From contig UBQW01000010.1 of NCBI GenBank assembly GCA_900467745.1, forward strand, positions 1 to 64,000: a stretch of DNA of 64,000 bases, in the 5' to 3' direction. Below the pieces are notes generated by a model. That model was not told the DNA's origin. It saw only the letters and a list, made by a program, of their open reading frames with translations, and searched no databases. This document shows, one piece after another, positions 9,024 through 17,328 of the stretch (position 1 is the first letter of the stretch; every line of letters starts with the position of its first letter). This DNA is from Hyphomicrobiales bacterium (lineage in GTDB: Bacteria > Pseudomonadota > Alphaproteobacteria > Rhizobiales > Rhizobiaceae). Position numbers and translations under genes: made by a program.

Positions 9024-9791
9024 TCACAGATCGTCGAAATCGCGACCCTTGCGCAGCAGGTAGATATCCATGATCCACCCGTGTCGCGCCCGCGCTTCGG
9101 CGCGCAACTTCACGATATCCGCGGCGACATCGCCAAGCCGTCCCGAACGCACGATCTCATCGTCCGTACCGAGATAGGCACCCCAGAAGATCTCGGCATC
9201 CGGATCCTCGATCTTGGAGAAGGCCAGCTCTCCATCTAGCATGACCACGGTGCTATTCGCCCGGTTCCCATGCTCGACAAGCCGGCGCCCCGTCGTGATC
9301 TCGACCGGCTTTCCTACCATGTTAATCGGAATGCGGTGGCTTGCCGCCAGCGCCTGGATGCTGGTGATCCCCGGGATGACGCTGAAGTCGAAATCAACAG
9401 TGCCGAGTTCCCTTGCCCGCTCGATAATGCGGATCACGCTATCATAAAGGCTCGGATCGCCCCAGACGAGAAAGGCGCCAGCGCCGCCGTCGGGGAGATT
9501 GTTGATCAGCCGCACAAAAATCTGCGCCAGTGCCGCATGCCAGTCATCGACGCTTTCGACATAGCTGCGGTCTGCCGTCTTGCGGTGCGGAATCGCGAAC
9601 TCGACAATCCGGGTCTTCGGATTGGCGACGAAGCGCTCGCAAATCTCGCGGCGAACGGAAGCAAGCTTCTCCTTCTCCTCGCCTTTCGTCGGCAGGAAGA
9701 TCATGTCGGCGGCGTTCATCTTGCCGATGGCCTGGATGGTGACGTGTTCGGGATTTCCCGTTCCGATACCGATGACATAAATGTGGCGCAC
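9024..9791 (-). CDS. cobF: Precorrin-6A synthase (deacetylating) CobF
   Basis: SAM-dependent methyltransferase that methylates precorrin-5 at C1 with loss of acetate to give precorrin-6A; it belongs to the aerobic pathway. The GTG start at 9791 is chosen because GGGAGAG lies six bases upstream and the product then begins directly with the family motif HIYVIGIGTGNPEHVT; it has 255 residues. Other markers are LVWGDPSLYDSVIRI near 125 and VIPGITSIQALAASH near 155. It is the first gene of the minus-strand cob operon. I see no B12-box riboswitch between it and the upstream terminator. Confidence 0.94.
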   Translation of the reverse strand: MRHIYVIGIGTGNPEHVTIQAIGKMNAADMIFLPTKGEEKEKLASVRREICERFVANPKTRIVEFAIPHRKTADRSYVESVDDWHAALAQIFVRLINNLPDGGAGAFLVWGDPSLYDSVIRIIERARELGTVDFDFSVIPGITSIQALAASHRIPINMVGKPVEITTGRRLVEHGNRANSTVVMLDGELAFSKIEDPDAEIFWGAYLGTDDEIVRSGRLGDVAADIVKLRAEARARHGWIMDIYLLRKGRDFDDL

Positions 9792-9920
9792 GCCGGCTCT
9801 CCCGCTCAATTCTCCCTGCTTTTGACGCACATGGTTCGGCGCTGCAAGGGCATGGATCAAATGGCCAAGTCCAACAGGCGGCAACGCCCGCCGATGTGCC
9901 CAACAGCACACGTGCGCAAA

Positions 9921-9954
9921 ACAGAAAAGCGGCCGGACTTGCGCCCGGCCGCTT
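9921..9954 (-). terminator. Rho-independent terminator of the BI-1 operon
   Basis: A perfect 10-bp stem (AAGCGGCCGG at 9927-9936 with its complement at 9945-9954) has an 8-base loop. Read on the minus strand it is followed by TTTTCTGTTTT. It lies downstream of the Bax-inhibitor-1 gene and upstream of cobF, so it separates the two transcripts. Confidence 0.85.
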
Positions 9955-10046
9955 CCCTATGGTGAACACCCAATCCACGATCCTGTCACAGAGTGCGGAT
10001 CGGGCGTTCTGGCGCTTCCTTTGCCCCCAGAAGCGCCATAACTCGA

Positions 10047-10760
10047 CTATTCGCGCTCGCCCGTGAAGTTGAGCAGCAACTGGAAGATGTTCACGAAGTT
10101 CAGGTAGAGCGACAGAGCGCCGAAGACGGCAAGCTTCTGGTTCGATTCCTGATCGTAATTCTCCGAATACTGCTCCTTGATGTTCTGCGTGTCGTAGGCG
10201 GTCAGGCCGACGAAGACAACGATACCGATGACCGAGATCGCAAACTGCAGAGCGCTCGATCCAAGGAAGATGTTGACCACGCTGGCGATCACCACGCCGA
10301 TCAGACCCATCATCAGGAACGAGCCCATGCGGGACAGGTCACGCTTGGTCACATAGCCATAGAGGCTGGTCGAGCCGAACATCGTGGCGGCGATGAAGAA
10401 GGTGCGTGCGATGCTGGTGCCGGTGAAGACCAGGAACACCGAAGCCATCGACAGGCCCATGACGGCACAAAAGGCCCAAAAAGTCATCTGCGCGGCGCTT
10501 GCCGACATCGTCTGGATCTTGAACGAGAAGAAGAAGACGAAGGCGAGCGGCGCCAGCATGACCACCCACTTGAGCGGCGACTGGAAGATCGGCACATAAA
10601 GCGCCGGCGTCGAGCCAACGATGAACGCGACGATGCCAGTGATGACAAGACCGATGCCCATGTAGTTGTAGACGCGCAGCATGTGCTGGCGAAGACCCTC
10701 GTCGAACATGGCCTGCGAGCCAACGGCCGCACCGTAACGCTGCTGATTGATTGGGTTCAT
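10047..10760 (-). CDS. Bax inhibitor-1 / YccA family membrane protein
   Basis: Inner-membrane protein of 237 residues with about seven hydrophobic segments spaced through residues 35-235, the topology of the BI-1 (TMBIM/YccA/YbhL) family. Family features include the soluble N-terminus ending in RVYNYMGIGL and the late motif GLTAYDTQNIKEQY with the conserved Asp. Characterised relatives are pH-sensitive Ca2+ leak channels or interact with the FtsH protease; which applies here is not shown. The start at 10760 has GAGGAG at good spacing. It follows the anti-sigma gene by 19 bases on the same strand, so it is probably co-transcribed with the ECF sigma factor. Confidence 0.93.
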   Translation of the reverse strand: MNPINQQRYGAAVGSQAMFDEGLRQHMLRVYNYMGIGLVITGIVAFIVGSTPALYVPIFQSPLKWVVMLAPLAFVFFFSFKIQTMSASAAQMTFWAFCAVMGLSMASVFLVFTGTSIARTFFIAATMFGSTSLYGYVTKRDLSRMGSFLMMGLIGVVIASVVNIFLGSSALQFAISVIGIVVFVGLTAYDTQNIKEQYSENYDQESNQKLAVFGALSLYLNFVNIFQLLLNFTGERE

Positions 10761-10779
10761 TGAGATCTCCTCGAGTGAA

Positions 10780-11544
10780 CTAGTAAAGAGTACGGGCAAG
10801 CCTATCGGCTGCCTGATCCAGTGAGATGGAGCGATCCGCGGTCACCAGCGCATAGGCGACGTCACCGATCTGCCAATAGGCTGCCTCGGCGCCATCGAGC
10901 GCGATATGGTTGACCGACTGAACGGAGAAAACGCCCGGACGAACGGCAAACAGCGAAAGCTGCTTCTTGTCGGCCGTGATCGACATTTCGACGCTCGGGC
11001 CGAATTCGGACGGGAATATCTGTACGTCCGAGATCGTCCAGCCACCCGGAAGCTGCGGCATGACGATGCCGGTTGCAGCGCGAATTTCATCCGGTTTATA
11101 GCCTTCCGCCGGCTGCGACGAGACGGACTGGCGAACCAAGGCTGTCTTGTAGGCCTGAACGGCGTCCTCGACATAGGCGGGCGCCGGGACGGATGCAGCC
11201 ACTTCAGTTGCGGTAAAGGCACCGAACGAGGTGTGCGCTACCCAGCCGGCCGCCACCATGACGCCGACGGCAGCAACGCGCTGCATGGCGTGGAAGATAC
11301 GACCGTAAGAAAGTCCGCGCTCGAGACGGCGCGCAAGATCGCGCGTTTCCGCCCGGCCCGAGGCGCCTTCATGAGCGAGCGCCAGGCGCAGTTCGCCGCG
11401 CATACTCAGATCGGCCATGACTTTCGCGGCCGTTTCGGGATTCTCGGAAAGATAGGATTCCACCTGGATGCGGCGGGTCACATCGAGTTCGCCATCGACA
11501 TAGGCATCGAGATCGGCGTCGATAATGGGATCAACTGCTTTCAT
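10780..11544 (-). CDS. Membrane anti-sigma factor
   Basis: Predicted regulator of 254 residues that should hold the adjacent ECF sigma factor inactive. The cytoplasmic N-terminus (1-85) resembles an anti-sigma domain (DADLDAYVDGELD, then helices) but lacks the Cys/His residues of zinc-binding anti-sigma factors. One transmembrane segment lies near 88-110 (VAAVGVMVAAGWVA). The C-terminal 140 residues would be periplasmic. The start overlaps the end of the sigma gene by 14 bases, the usual sign of coupled translation of a sigma/anti-sigma pair. Confidence 0.85.
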   Translation of the reverse strand: MKAVDPIIDADLDAYVDGELDVTRRIQVESYLSENPETAAKVMADLSMRGELRLALAHEGASGRAETRDLARRLERGLSYGRIFHAMQRVAAVGVMVAAGWVAHTSFGAFTATEVAASVPAPAYVEDAVQAYKTALVRQSVSSQPAEGYKPDEIRAATGIVMPQLPGGWTISDVQIFPSEFGPSVEMSITADKKQLSLFAVRPGVFSVQSVNHIALDGAEAAYWQIGDVAYALVTADRSISLDQAADRLARTLY

Positions 11545-12070
11545 TTCCGCCTCCTTCGATCAACCTCAAATGTGGTGCGCGCGGTGTCGCTTCCTCGATT
11601 TCGCGCAGGTGGGCGCGGGCGCGCGAAATGCGCGACATCAATGTACCAATCGGAACGCCGAGCGCTGCAGCAGCTTCATGATAGGAGAGGTCTTCAATCG
11701 CCACGAGATGGAGGGCCTCGCGCTGCTCTTCCGGCAAACGGAAGAAAGCATTGCGCACCTGCTGCAGACGCACGGCATGTTCCTGCGCGGCTGGCAAGGA
11801 CTGCTCGGCCTCTACGGCGGCCTCATCGTGCCGTCGTGTCAGCGATCGCCCCTGTCGGACGCGGTCGATGTGAGCGTTATGCACAATCGAGAGCAACCAC
11901 GTACGCAAGTTACCGCCACTGCGGAAGCTCTGCTTCTTCTCGTATGCCCGGACCAGGGCATCATGGACCAGATCTTCGGCGTCATCCGAGTTGCGCACCA
12001 GGGAGCGCGCGTAGCGCCGAAGCGCTGCGAGCTGACCGATGACATCGAATGGGCGTTCTTTCCGTTCCAT
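11531..12070 (-). CDS. ECF-family RNA polymerase sigma factor
   Basis: Extracytoplasmic-function sigma factor of 179 residues. Region 2 spans about 10-75 (NSDDAEDLVHDALVRAY, with LRTWLLSIVHNAHIDRVR for promoter melting). Region 4 spans about 110-160 (LPEEQREALHLVAIEDLSYHEAAAALGVPIGTLMSRISRAR). There is no region 1 or 3. It heads an operon with its anti-sigma factor and a BI-1 protein. No ribosome-binding site is visible before the ATG and an ECF-like promoter lies directly upstream, so the transcript may be almost leaderless. The inducing signal is unknown; envelope stress is a reasonable guess. Confidence 0.93.
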   Translation of the reverse strand: MERKERPFDVIGQLAALRRYARSLVRNSDDAEDLVHDALVRAYEKKQSFRSGGNLRTWLLSIVHNAHIDRVRQGRSLTRRHDEAAVEAEQSLPAAQEHAVRLQQVRNAFFRLPEEQREALHLVAIEDLSYHEAAAALGVPIGTLMSRISRARAHLREIEEATPRAPHLRLIEGGGNESS

Positions 12071-12076
12071 AATTGA

Positions 12077-12107
12077 GTATACGAAGCCGCGCGTTGTTTT
12101 ATTCCCC
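12077..12107 (-). promoter_or_regulatory. Candidate autoregulated ECF promoter
   Basis: On the minus strand GGGGAATAAA (12107-12098) is followed, 17 bases after GGAAT, by CGTATAC (12083-12077). The GGAAT/CGT pattern is typical of ECF-type -35/-10 pairs and it sits immediately before the sigma gene. The -10 element is only 7 bases from the ATG. Autoregulation is inferred, not shown. Confidence 0.5.
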
Positions 12108-12231
12108 GCGGCCGCGATTTTTTCTGCTTTTTCATCGTCCAGCGACCGAAACGGCCGAACTCATGAAGAATATCAAATTAAAATCAATACTTTAAGCATC
12201 GATCGGAGATGCCACAAATGCACGCAAATTG

Positions 12232-12627
12232 TCAGGCATGCTGCTCGTCCGACAATTCCTCGAGGATGGGACAGTCCGGTCGGTCATTGCCGTGACAGGC
12301 GTGGACCAGGTGCTCAAGCGTGTGCCGGAGTTCGCTGAGCTCGCGGATCTTGCGGTCGATCTCGGTGAGCTTGGCCTGGGTCAACTCCTTCACATCGGCG
12401 CTGGCCCGGCTCTTGTCCTCGTAAAGCGCCAGCAGCTGCCGGCACTCCTCGACTGAAAAACCGAGCCCTCGCGACTTCTGCAAAAAGCGCAGTTTGTGAA
12501 CATCGGCAACCGCGTAGTCGCGGTAGCCGTTGTCGTTTCTATCGGGGCGGATGAGGCCGATATCCTCGTAATATCTTATCGTCTTCGATGGCAGGCCGGA
12601 CCGTGCCGATGCTTCACCGATATTCAT
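12232..12627 (-). CDS. cueR: Cu(I)-responsive MerR-family regulator CueR
   Basis: Copper-sensing transcription activator of 131 residues. The N-terminal winged helix (MNIGEASARSGLPSKTIRYY) binds DNA, a long dimerisation helix follows, and the C-terminal loop ACHGNDRPDCPI carries the two cysteines (spacing C-x7-C) that bind Cu(I) in CueR/HmrR proteins. It lies 9 bases downstream of the copper ATPase gene, in one operon that it should itself activate through the CueR box upstream of copA. Confidence 0.95.
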   Translation of the reverse strand: MNIGEASARSGLPSKTIRYYEDIGLIRPDRNDNGYRDYAVADVHKLRFLQKSRGLGFSVEECRQLLALYEDKSRASADVKELTQAKLTEIDRKIRELSELRHTLEHLVHACHGNDRPDCPILEELSDEQHA

Positions 12628-12636
12628 CGCAGCCTC

Positions 12637-15132
12637 CTAAAGCTTGGCGGCGCGCAGCCGCAGCGCATTGCCGATGACCGAAACGGATGACAGGCTCATC
12701 GCCGCCGCCGCAATCATCGGCGAAAGCAACAGACCGAAGACGGGATAGAGAACGCCGGCGGCGAGCGGCACGCCGAGCGCGTTGTAGCCGAAGGCGAAGC
12801 CGAGGTTCTGGCGAATATTGTGCATCGTCGCCTCGGCCAGACGCCGCGCCCTGACAACGCCGTTGAGATCACCCTTGACCAGGGTGATGCCGGCGCTCTC
12901 CATCGCGACATCGGCCCCCGTGCCCATGGCGATGCCGACATCGGCCGCGGCCAGCGCCGGTGCATCGTTAACGCCGTCGCCGGCCATGGCGACCACCGCC
13001 CCCATGGCATGCAGCTCGTCGATCAGCGCCTTCTTGCCCTCGGGCAGGATGTCGGCGCGCACATCGTCGATCCCCAGGCTTCTGGCGACCGAGCGCGCCG
13101 TGCGCTCATTGTCGCCAGTCGCCATGATAATCTTGAGGCCGCTCGCATGCAGCGCCTTGATCGCGGCGGCCGTTGTCGGCTTGATACGGTCGGCGACAGC
13201 CACCAGCCCGGCGAGGCGCTGGTCGACGACGACGAACATCACGGTCTTGCCTTCGTCCCGCAATGATTGCAGCTGCTCCCCATGGGCGGCGACGTCGATG
13301 CCGAGATCGGCCATCATCGCTGCGTTGCCAAGCGCCACGGCCGCCTCGCCGATATTCCCGCGCACGCCTTTGCCCGTTGCCGCCTCAAAGCCCGTGATAT
13401 CGGCCAAGGCGATCCCGCGCTCTTCCGCGCCCGACACGATAGCGGCCGCCAGCGGATGCTCCGATCCTCGCTCCAGGCTGGCGGCGAGTTGCAGCAGTTG
13501 GTCTTCTGCCACGTCACCGAGTGCCACAACATTTGTCAGCCGGGGCTTTCCTTCGGTGAGCGTGCCCGTCTTGTCGACGATCAGCGTATCGACCGTCGAA
13601 AAACGTTCCAGCGCTTCCGCATCCTTGATCAGCACGCCCTCATGGGCGCCGCGACCGGTGCCGATCATGATCGACATTGGTGTGGCAAGACCCAGCGCGC
13701 AGGGGCAGGCGATGATTAGGACGGAGACGGCGGCGAGCAGCGCGTGAACCATGCGCGGCTCGGGACCGACGAGAGCCCAGATCGCGAAAGCGGCGATCGC
13801 GGCGGCGACAACGGCCGGGACGAAGAAAGCAGAGACGCGATCGACGGCGCCCTGGATCGGCGCGCGCGAGCGCTGTGCCGTGGCGACCATGTCAACGATG
13901 CGCGACAGCGTTGTCTCCGCACCGACCTTTTCGGCCGTCATCACCAGCATGCCGTTCTTGTTGATGGTACCGCCCGTCAGCGTATCGCCAACACTCTTTT
14001 CGACGGGCATCGGTTCGCCTGTCAGCATGGATTCGTCGATCGTCGATTGCCCCTCGCTGACCGTGCCATCGACAGGAACCCGCTCGCCCGGCCGAACGCG
14101 CAGGCGATCTCCAACAACGATATCGTCGACCGGCACATCGGCCTCGCTGCCATCGCGGCCAATACGCCGCGCGGTCTTCGGCGCGAGATCGAGCAGTGCG
14201 CGAATAGCCGAGCCGGTCCGCTCGCGTGCCTTCAACTCAAGCACCTGCCCGACGAAAACCAGGGCCACGATAACGGCCGCCGCCTCGAAATAAACGGGCA
14301 CGGCGCCGCCATGTCCACGGAACGTATGCGGAAAGATGCCCGGCGCCAGCGTGGCGGCCAGACTATAGATGTAAGCCGTCCCGACACCGAGGCCAATCAG
14401 CGTCCACATATTCGGGCTGCGATTGACGAGCGACGCCCAGGCGCGGCGGAAGAACGGGAGTGCTGCCCAGAGCACCACGGGCGTGGCTAGAACAAGTTCG
14501 GCCCAGGTCGCAAGCGGCTCGCCGAGCCAATCGCGCACAGGAAGGCCGATCATCGGCCCCATCGTTATGACAAGCAGCGGAACCGAGAGAATGCCGCTGA
14601 TCCAGAGACGGCGGGTGAAATCGATCAGCTCGGGATTGGGGCCTTCATCCATGGGCGGGATGCCCATTGGTTCAAGCGCCATGCCGCATTTGGGGCAATC
14701 GCCGGGATGATCGCTGATCACCTCGGGATGCATCGGGCAGGTATATTGCGTCCCCTTCGGAGCAGGTTTCGGCTGCGGCTTTCTGCCATTGCGATAATCC
14801 GCCGGCGCCGCTTCGAACTTCGTCCTGCAGCCGGCCGAGCAGAAATAGTGCTTCTCGCCCTCATGCCGCAGGAAGTGCTTCGCGGTCGCACGGTCGACGC
14901 TCATGCCGCAGACCGGGTCCCTTGCTGTCAGATAATCCTGCGGCGCAGCTTCGAATTTGGTGCGGCAGCCCTCGCAGCAGAATAAATAGCGCCGCCCTTC
15001 ATGCTCGAACGACGGCTTGCCGGCAGCGGGATCGACCGTCATGCCGCAGACGGGGTCGCGGACCACGACGTCATCCGCCGGATGATGATGGTGGTCGCTG
15101 TGGCCGTGGTGATGTGCGTGGGTGTTATCCAT
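12637..15132 (-). CDS. copA: Copper-exporting P1B-type ATPase with tandem YHS domains
   Basis: Inner-membrane ATPase of 831 residues that pumps Cu(I) out of the cytoplasm. The His-rich N-terminus ([14 protein letters not shown]) is followed by two YHS domains (about 24-68 and 70-113, each with DPVCGM and a C-x2-C or similar pair) and a heavy-metal-binding domain (YTCPMHP...CPKCGM, about 128-155). No classical HMA (MxCxxC) domain is present. Catalytic parts are intact: [11 protein letters not shown], the transmembrane [13 protein letters not shown] copper motif, phosphorylated [17 protein letters not shown] and [25 protein letters not shown] precedes the ATG; expression is from a CueR promoter. 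Confidence 0.96.
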   Translation of the reverse strand: MDNTHAHHHGHSDHHHHPADDVVVRDPVCGMTVDPAAGKPSFEHEGRRYLFCCEGCRTKFEAAPQDYLTARDPVCGMSVDRATAKHFLRHEGEKHYFCSAGCRTKFEAAPADYRNGRKPQPKPAPKGTQYTCPMHPEVISDHPGDCPKCGMALEPMGIPPMDEGPNPELIDFTRRLWISGILSVPLLVITMGPMIGLPVRDWLGEPLATWAELVLATPVVLWAALPFFRRAWASLVNRSPNMWTLIGLGVGTAYIYSLAATLAPGIFPHTFRGHGGAVPVYFEAAAVIVALVFVGQVLELKARERTGSAIRALLDLAPKTARRIGRDGSEADVPVDDIVVGDRLRVRPGERVPVDGTVSEGQSTIDESMLTGEPMPVEKSVGDTLTGGTINKNGMLVMTAEKVGAETTLSRIVDMVATAQRSRAPIQGAVDRVSAFFVPAVVAAAIAAFAIWALVGPEPRMVHALLAAVSVLIIACPCALGLATPMSIMIGTGRGAHEGVLIKDAEALERFSTVDTLIVDKTGTLTEGKPRLTNVVALGDVAEDQLLQLAASLERGSEHPLAAAIVSGAEERGIALADITGFEAATGKGVRGNIGEAAVALGNAAMMADLGIDVAAHGEQLQSLRDEGKTVMFVVVDQRLAGLVAVADRIKPTTAAAIKALHASGLKIIMATGDNERTARSVARSLGIDDVRADILPEGKKALIDELHAMGAVVAMAGDGVNDAPALAAADVGIAMGTGADVAMESAGITLVKGDLNGVVRARRLAEATMHNIRQNLGFAFGYNALGVPLAAGVLYPVFGLLLSPMIAAAAMSLSSVSVIGNALRLRAAKL

Positions 15133-15167
15133 GAGTATCTCCTGTGCCTGACAAGGCAGTGGAGATA

Positions 15168-15198
15168 CTTATCAACCTTCCAGCAACTGGAAGGTCAA
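15168..15198 (-). promoter_or_regulatory. CueR-dependent promoter and operator of copA-cueR
   Basis: A perfect inverted repeat of 9+9 bp (ACCTTCCAG at 15175-15183, CTGGAAGGT at 15187-15195, 3-base centre) matches the CueR box. On the minus strand it lies between TTGACC (15198-15193) and GATAAG (15173-15168). The 19-bp spacer is the over-long spacing typical of MerR-type promoters that the activator corrects by DNA distortion. Confidence 0.93.
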
Positions 15199-15213
15199 GC
15201 GCAAAATGCGCTT

Positions 15214-15233
15214 GTTTTGACGACGGTCAAAAC
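15214..15233. repeat. Inverted repeat between pbpC and copA
   Basis: GTTTTGAC-GACG-GTCAAAAC is a perfect 8-bp inverted repeat just after the pbpC stop codon. A second short hairpin (AAGCGC/GCGCTT) lies beside it at about 15197-15213. Neither is followed by a clear T-tract, so it could be a weak terminator or an mRNA 3' end. Confidence 0.4.
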
Positions 15234-15237
15234 TGCC

Positions 15238-17328
15238 TCAATCGATGAACACGCCGACGCTTGCGGCGCGACCCATCGCATCGATGACGGTCAGCTTGGA
15301 ATAGCCGCCGCCATCGGGCGTCCACTGGTTGGTGCGCCGCCGCGACAGGTCGGGTAACGGCTTGCCGTTGGCGAGCCATCGAAAGGGCGCTCGGCCACCC
15401 TGGAGCTTCAGCATCAACGGCGAGAGTTCGCCGCCCTTTGCCAGACCCTGGGCCCCGAGATCGACATGCGCTCCTTCAGGCGGATAGACGATCTGCGGCG
15501 CCGGCTCGCGGCCGGATGTCGCGAGCAATCCGCTGGGATTGATCGCAAACCGGCGCTGGCTGATCGGCAGCTGCGCCTGCGCGATGCGCACGGCGCCCGA
15601 TGGCGGGCGCGGCAGCGGCGTCGTTGAGATGCCCGACTTGGCAAAACCCTCGAACAGGATCGGCGCGGCCGTGCCATATCCGGTCAGGCCGGGCGAGGCG
15701 CCGCTATCCGGACGACCGACCCAAACGCCGAGGACATAGCGACCGTCATAGCCCACCGACCAGGCGTCGCGGTATCCGTAGCTCGTGCCGGTCTTGTAGG
15801 CGATGCCACGCTGCGGCGCACCGGCGGGCGGTATGACGCCCGAGAGGATATCGGCGACATTCCACACCGCGACCGGTTCAAGCAACGCCTCGCCTTCGAT
15901 CTCTCCGGGCTGGCCGGATATGCCGTCCCCGATCCTGACCGCCTGCCCTCGATTGGCGAGCGCCGTATAAAGCTGCACCAGATCCTTGAGCGTGAGGCCG
16001 ACGCCACCAAGCCCGATCGCCAGCCCCGGCGTTTCGTTGGGCGGCAGCAGCGGGCGCACTTCGGCGCGGCGGAAGCGGATGAGGAGCTTGGCCGGGTTGA
16101 CGGCATCGAGCAGCTTGACTGCAGGCACGTTGAGAGAGAGTTGCAGCGCATCGCGCACTGTCACGTCTCCCTGGTAGCTCATATCGAAATTGCGCGGCCG
16201 GTAACCGAAGAAATCCGCCGGCCGATCCTCGATAATCGTCTCCTGGCTAACCAATCCCTCTTCAAAGGCGAGGCCATAGATGAACGGCTTTAGCGTGGAT
16301 CCCGGCGAACGCGGGACGCGCGTCATGTCGATCCAGCCGGATCGGCTGGCGTCGAAATAATCGGCCGAGCCGACTTCGCCGACGATATCCCCAGTCTGCG
16401 CATCCGCCATCACCATCGCCAGCGACAGCTTGGGACCTAGCTTCAGCGCGGCCGCCTTGGCGACAGCCTCCAGCCCCTCCTGCACCCGCTTCTTCAGCGT
16501 GGTCCGGTACGGCGACGCATCCGGCGCCATACGCAGCGCGGCTTCGCCGACATGTGCCGCGAGCGCCGGCAGTTGCATGCGTTTTGCCGGCACAAGCGTC
16601 GCCTCGGCGCGCTCCGCCTCCCCTTCCCCGATCGCGTCTACGACCGCGACGCGCTCCAGCACGCGCTTGCGCGCCGCTTCGGCGGCCTTGAGGTTGCGAT
16701 CGGGGCGGCGCTTTTCGGGAAGCTGCGGCAATGCCACGAGCAACGCTGCCTGCGCCACCGTCAGACGCTTCGGCTCCTTGCCGAAATAGGCAAGACTTGC
16801 GGCTCTGACGCCTTCCAGATTGCCGCCATATGGCGCATGCGTCAGATAGAAATCGAGGATTTCATCCTTGGACAGGCGTCGCTCGATCTGGAGCGCACGT
16901 GCGACCTGCAATAGCTTGGCCGAAAGCGATCGGCCCTGGCGCGGCTCGATCAGCCGGGCAACCTGCATCGAGAGCGTAGAGGCCCCCGAAACGATGCGGC
17001 CATTGGTGCCGAGCTGGAAGGCGGCGCGGCCGATCGCACGCATGTCGATGCCGCGATGCTCGTAAAAGCGCCGATCCTCATAGGCGACCAGCATACGCAG
17101 GAATTGCGGATCAACATCGCCAACGGTCGTCTTTAGACGCCAGCGCCCCTCCGGCGTTGCGAAGGCGCGCAGAAGCTCTCCGTCGGCATCCAGCACCTCG
17201 GCGGATTCGCGCGCCTTGTCGAGCGGCGGCGGAAATGCCTTGTCCGCCGCGTCGAGCCCGATCAGCCCGGCGCCGGCGATTGCCATCGCCGCCACAAGGC
17301 CGATCGCGATTTTCCGCCTCAGTCTCAT
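15238..17328 (-). CDS. pbpC: Penicillin-binding protein 1C
   Basis: Bifunctional class A peptidoglycan synthase of 696 residues anchored by an N-terminal membrane helix (about 7-27). The glycosyltransferase 51 domain covers roughly 55-230 (YEDRRFYEHRGID, then ASTLSMQVARLIE). The transpeptidase domain covers roughly 290-550 with SPGSTLKPF (active Ser, SxxK), SLN and KTGTS. The C-terminal BiPBP_C domain covers roughly 600-690. The start codon overlaps the stop of the alpha-2-macroglobulin gene (ATGA), the usual pairing of pbpC with that protein in Gram-negatives. Confidence 0.95.
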   Translation of the reverse strand: MRLRRKIAIGLVAAMAIAGAGLIGLDAADKAFPPPLDKARESAEVLDADGELLRAFATPEGRWRLKTTVGDVDPQFLRMLVAYEDRRFYEHRGIDMRAIGRAAFQLGTNGRIVSGASTLSMQVARLIEPRQGRSLSAKLLQVARALQIERRLSKDEILDFYLTHAPYGGNLEGVRAASLAYFGKEPKRLTVAQAALLVALPQLPEKRRPDRNLKAAEAARKRVLERVAVVDAIGEGEAERAEATLVPAKRMQLPALAAHVGEAALRMAPDASPYRTTLKKRVQEGLEAVAKAAALKLGPKLSLAMVMADAQTGDIVGEVGSADYFDASRSGWIDMTRVPRSPGSTLKPFIYGLAFEEGLVSQETIIEDRPADFFGYRPRNFDMSYQGDVTVRDALQLSLNVPAVKLLDAVNPAKLLIRFRRAEVRPLLPPNETPGLAIGLGGVGLTLKDLVQLYTALANRGQAVRIGDGISGQPGEIEGEALLEPVAVWNVADILSGVIPPAGAPQRGIAYKTGTSYGYRDAWSVGYDGRYVLGVWVGRPDSGASPGLTGYGTAAPILFEGFAKSGISTTPLPRPPSGAVRIAQAQLPISQRRFAINPSGLLATSGREPAPQIVYPPEGAHVDLGAQGLAKGGELSPLMLKLQGGRAPFRWLANGKPLPDLSRRRTNQWTPDGGGYSKLTVIDAMGRAASVGVFID

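Noticed and set aside
2740..9990. Cobalamin riboswitch in the cob region
   Set aside because: I looked for the B12 box and its core around the cobF leader and the cobL/cobK junction on both strands and saw none; a covariance search would be decisive.
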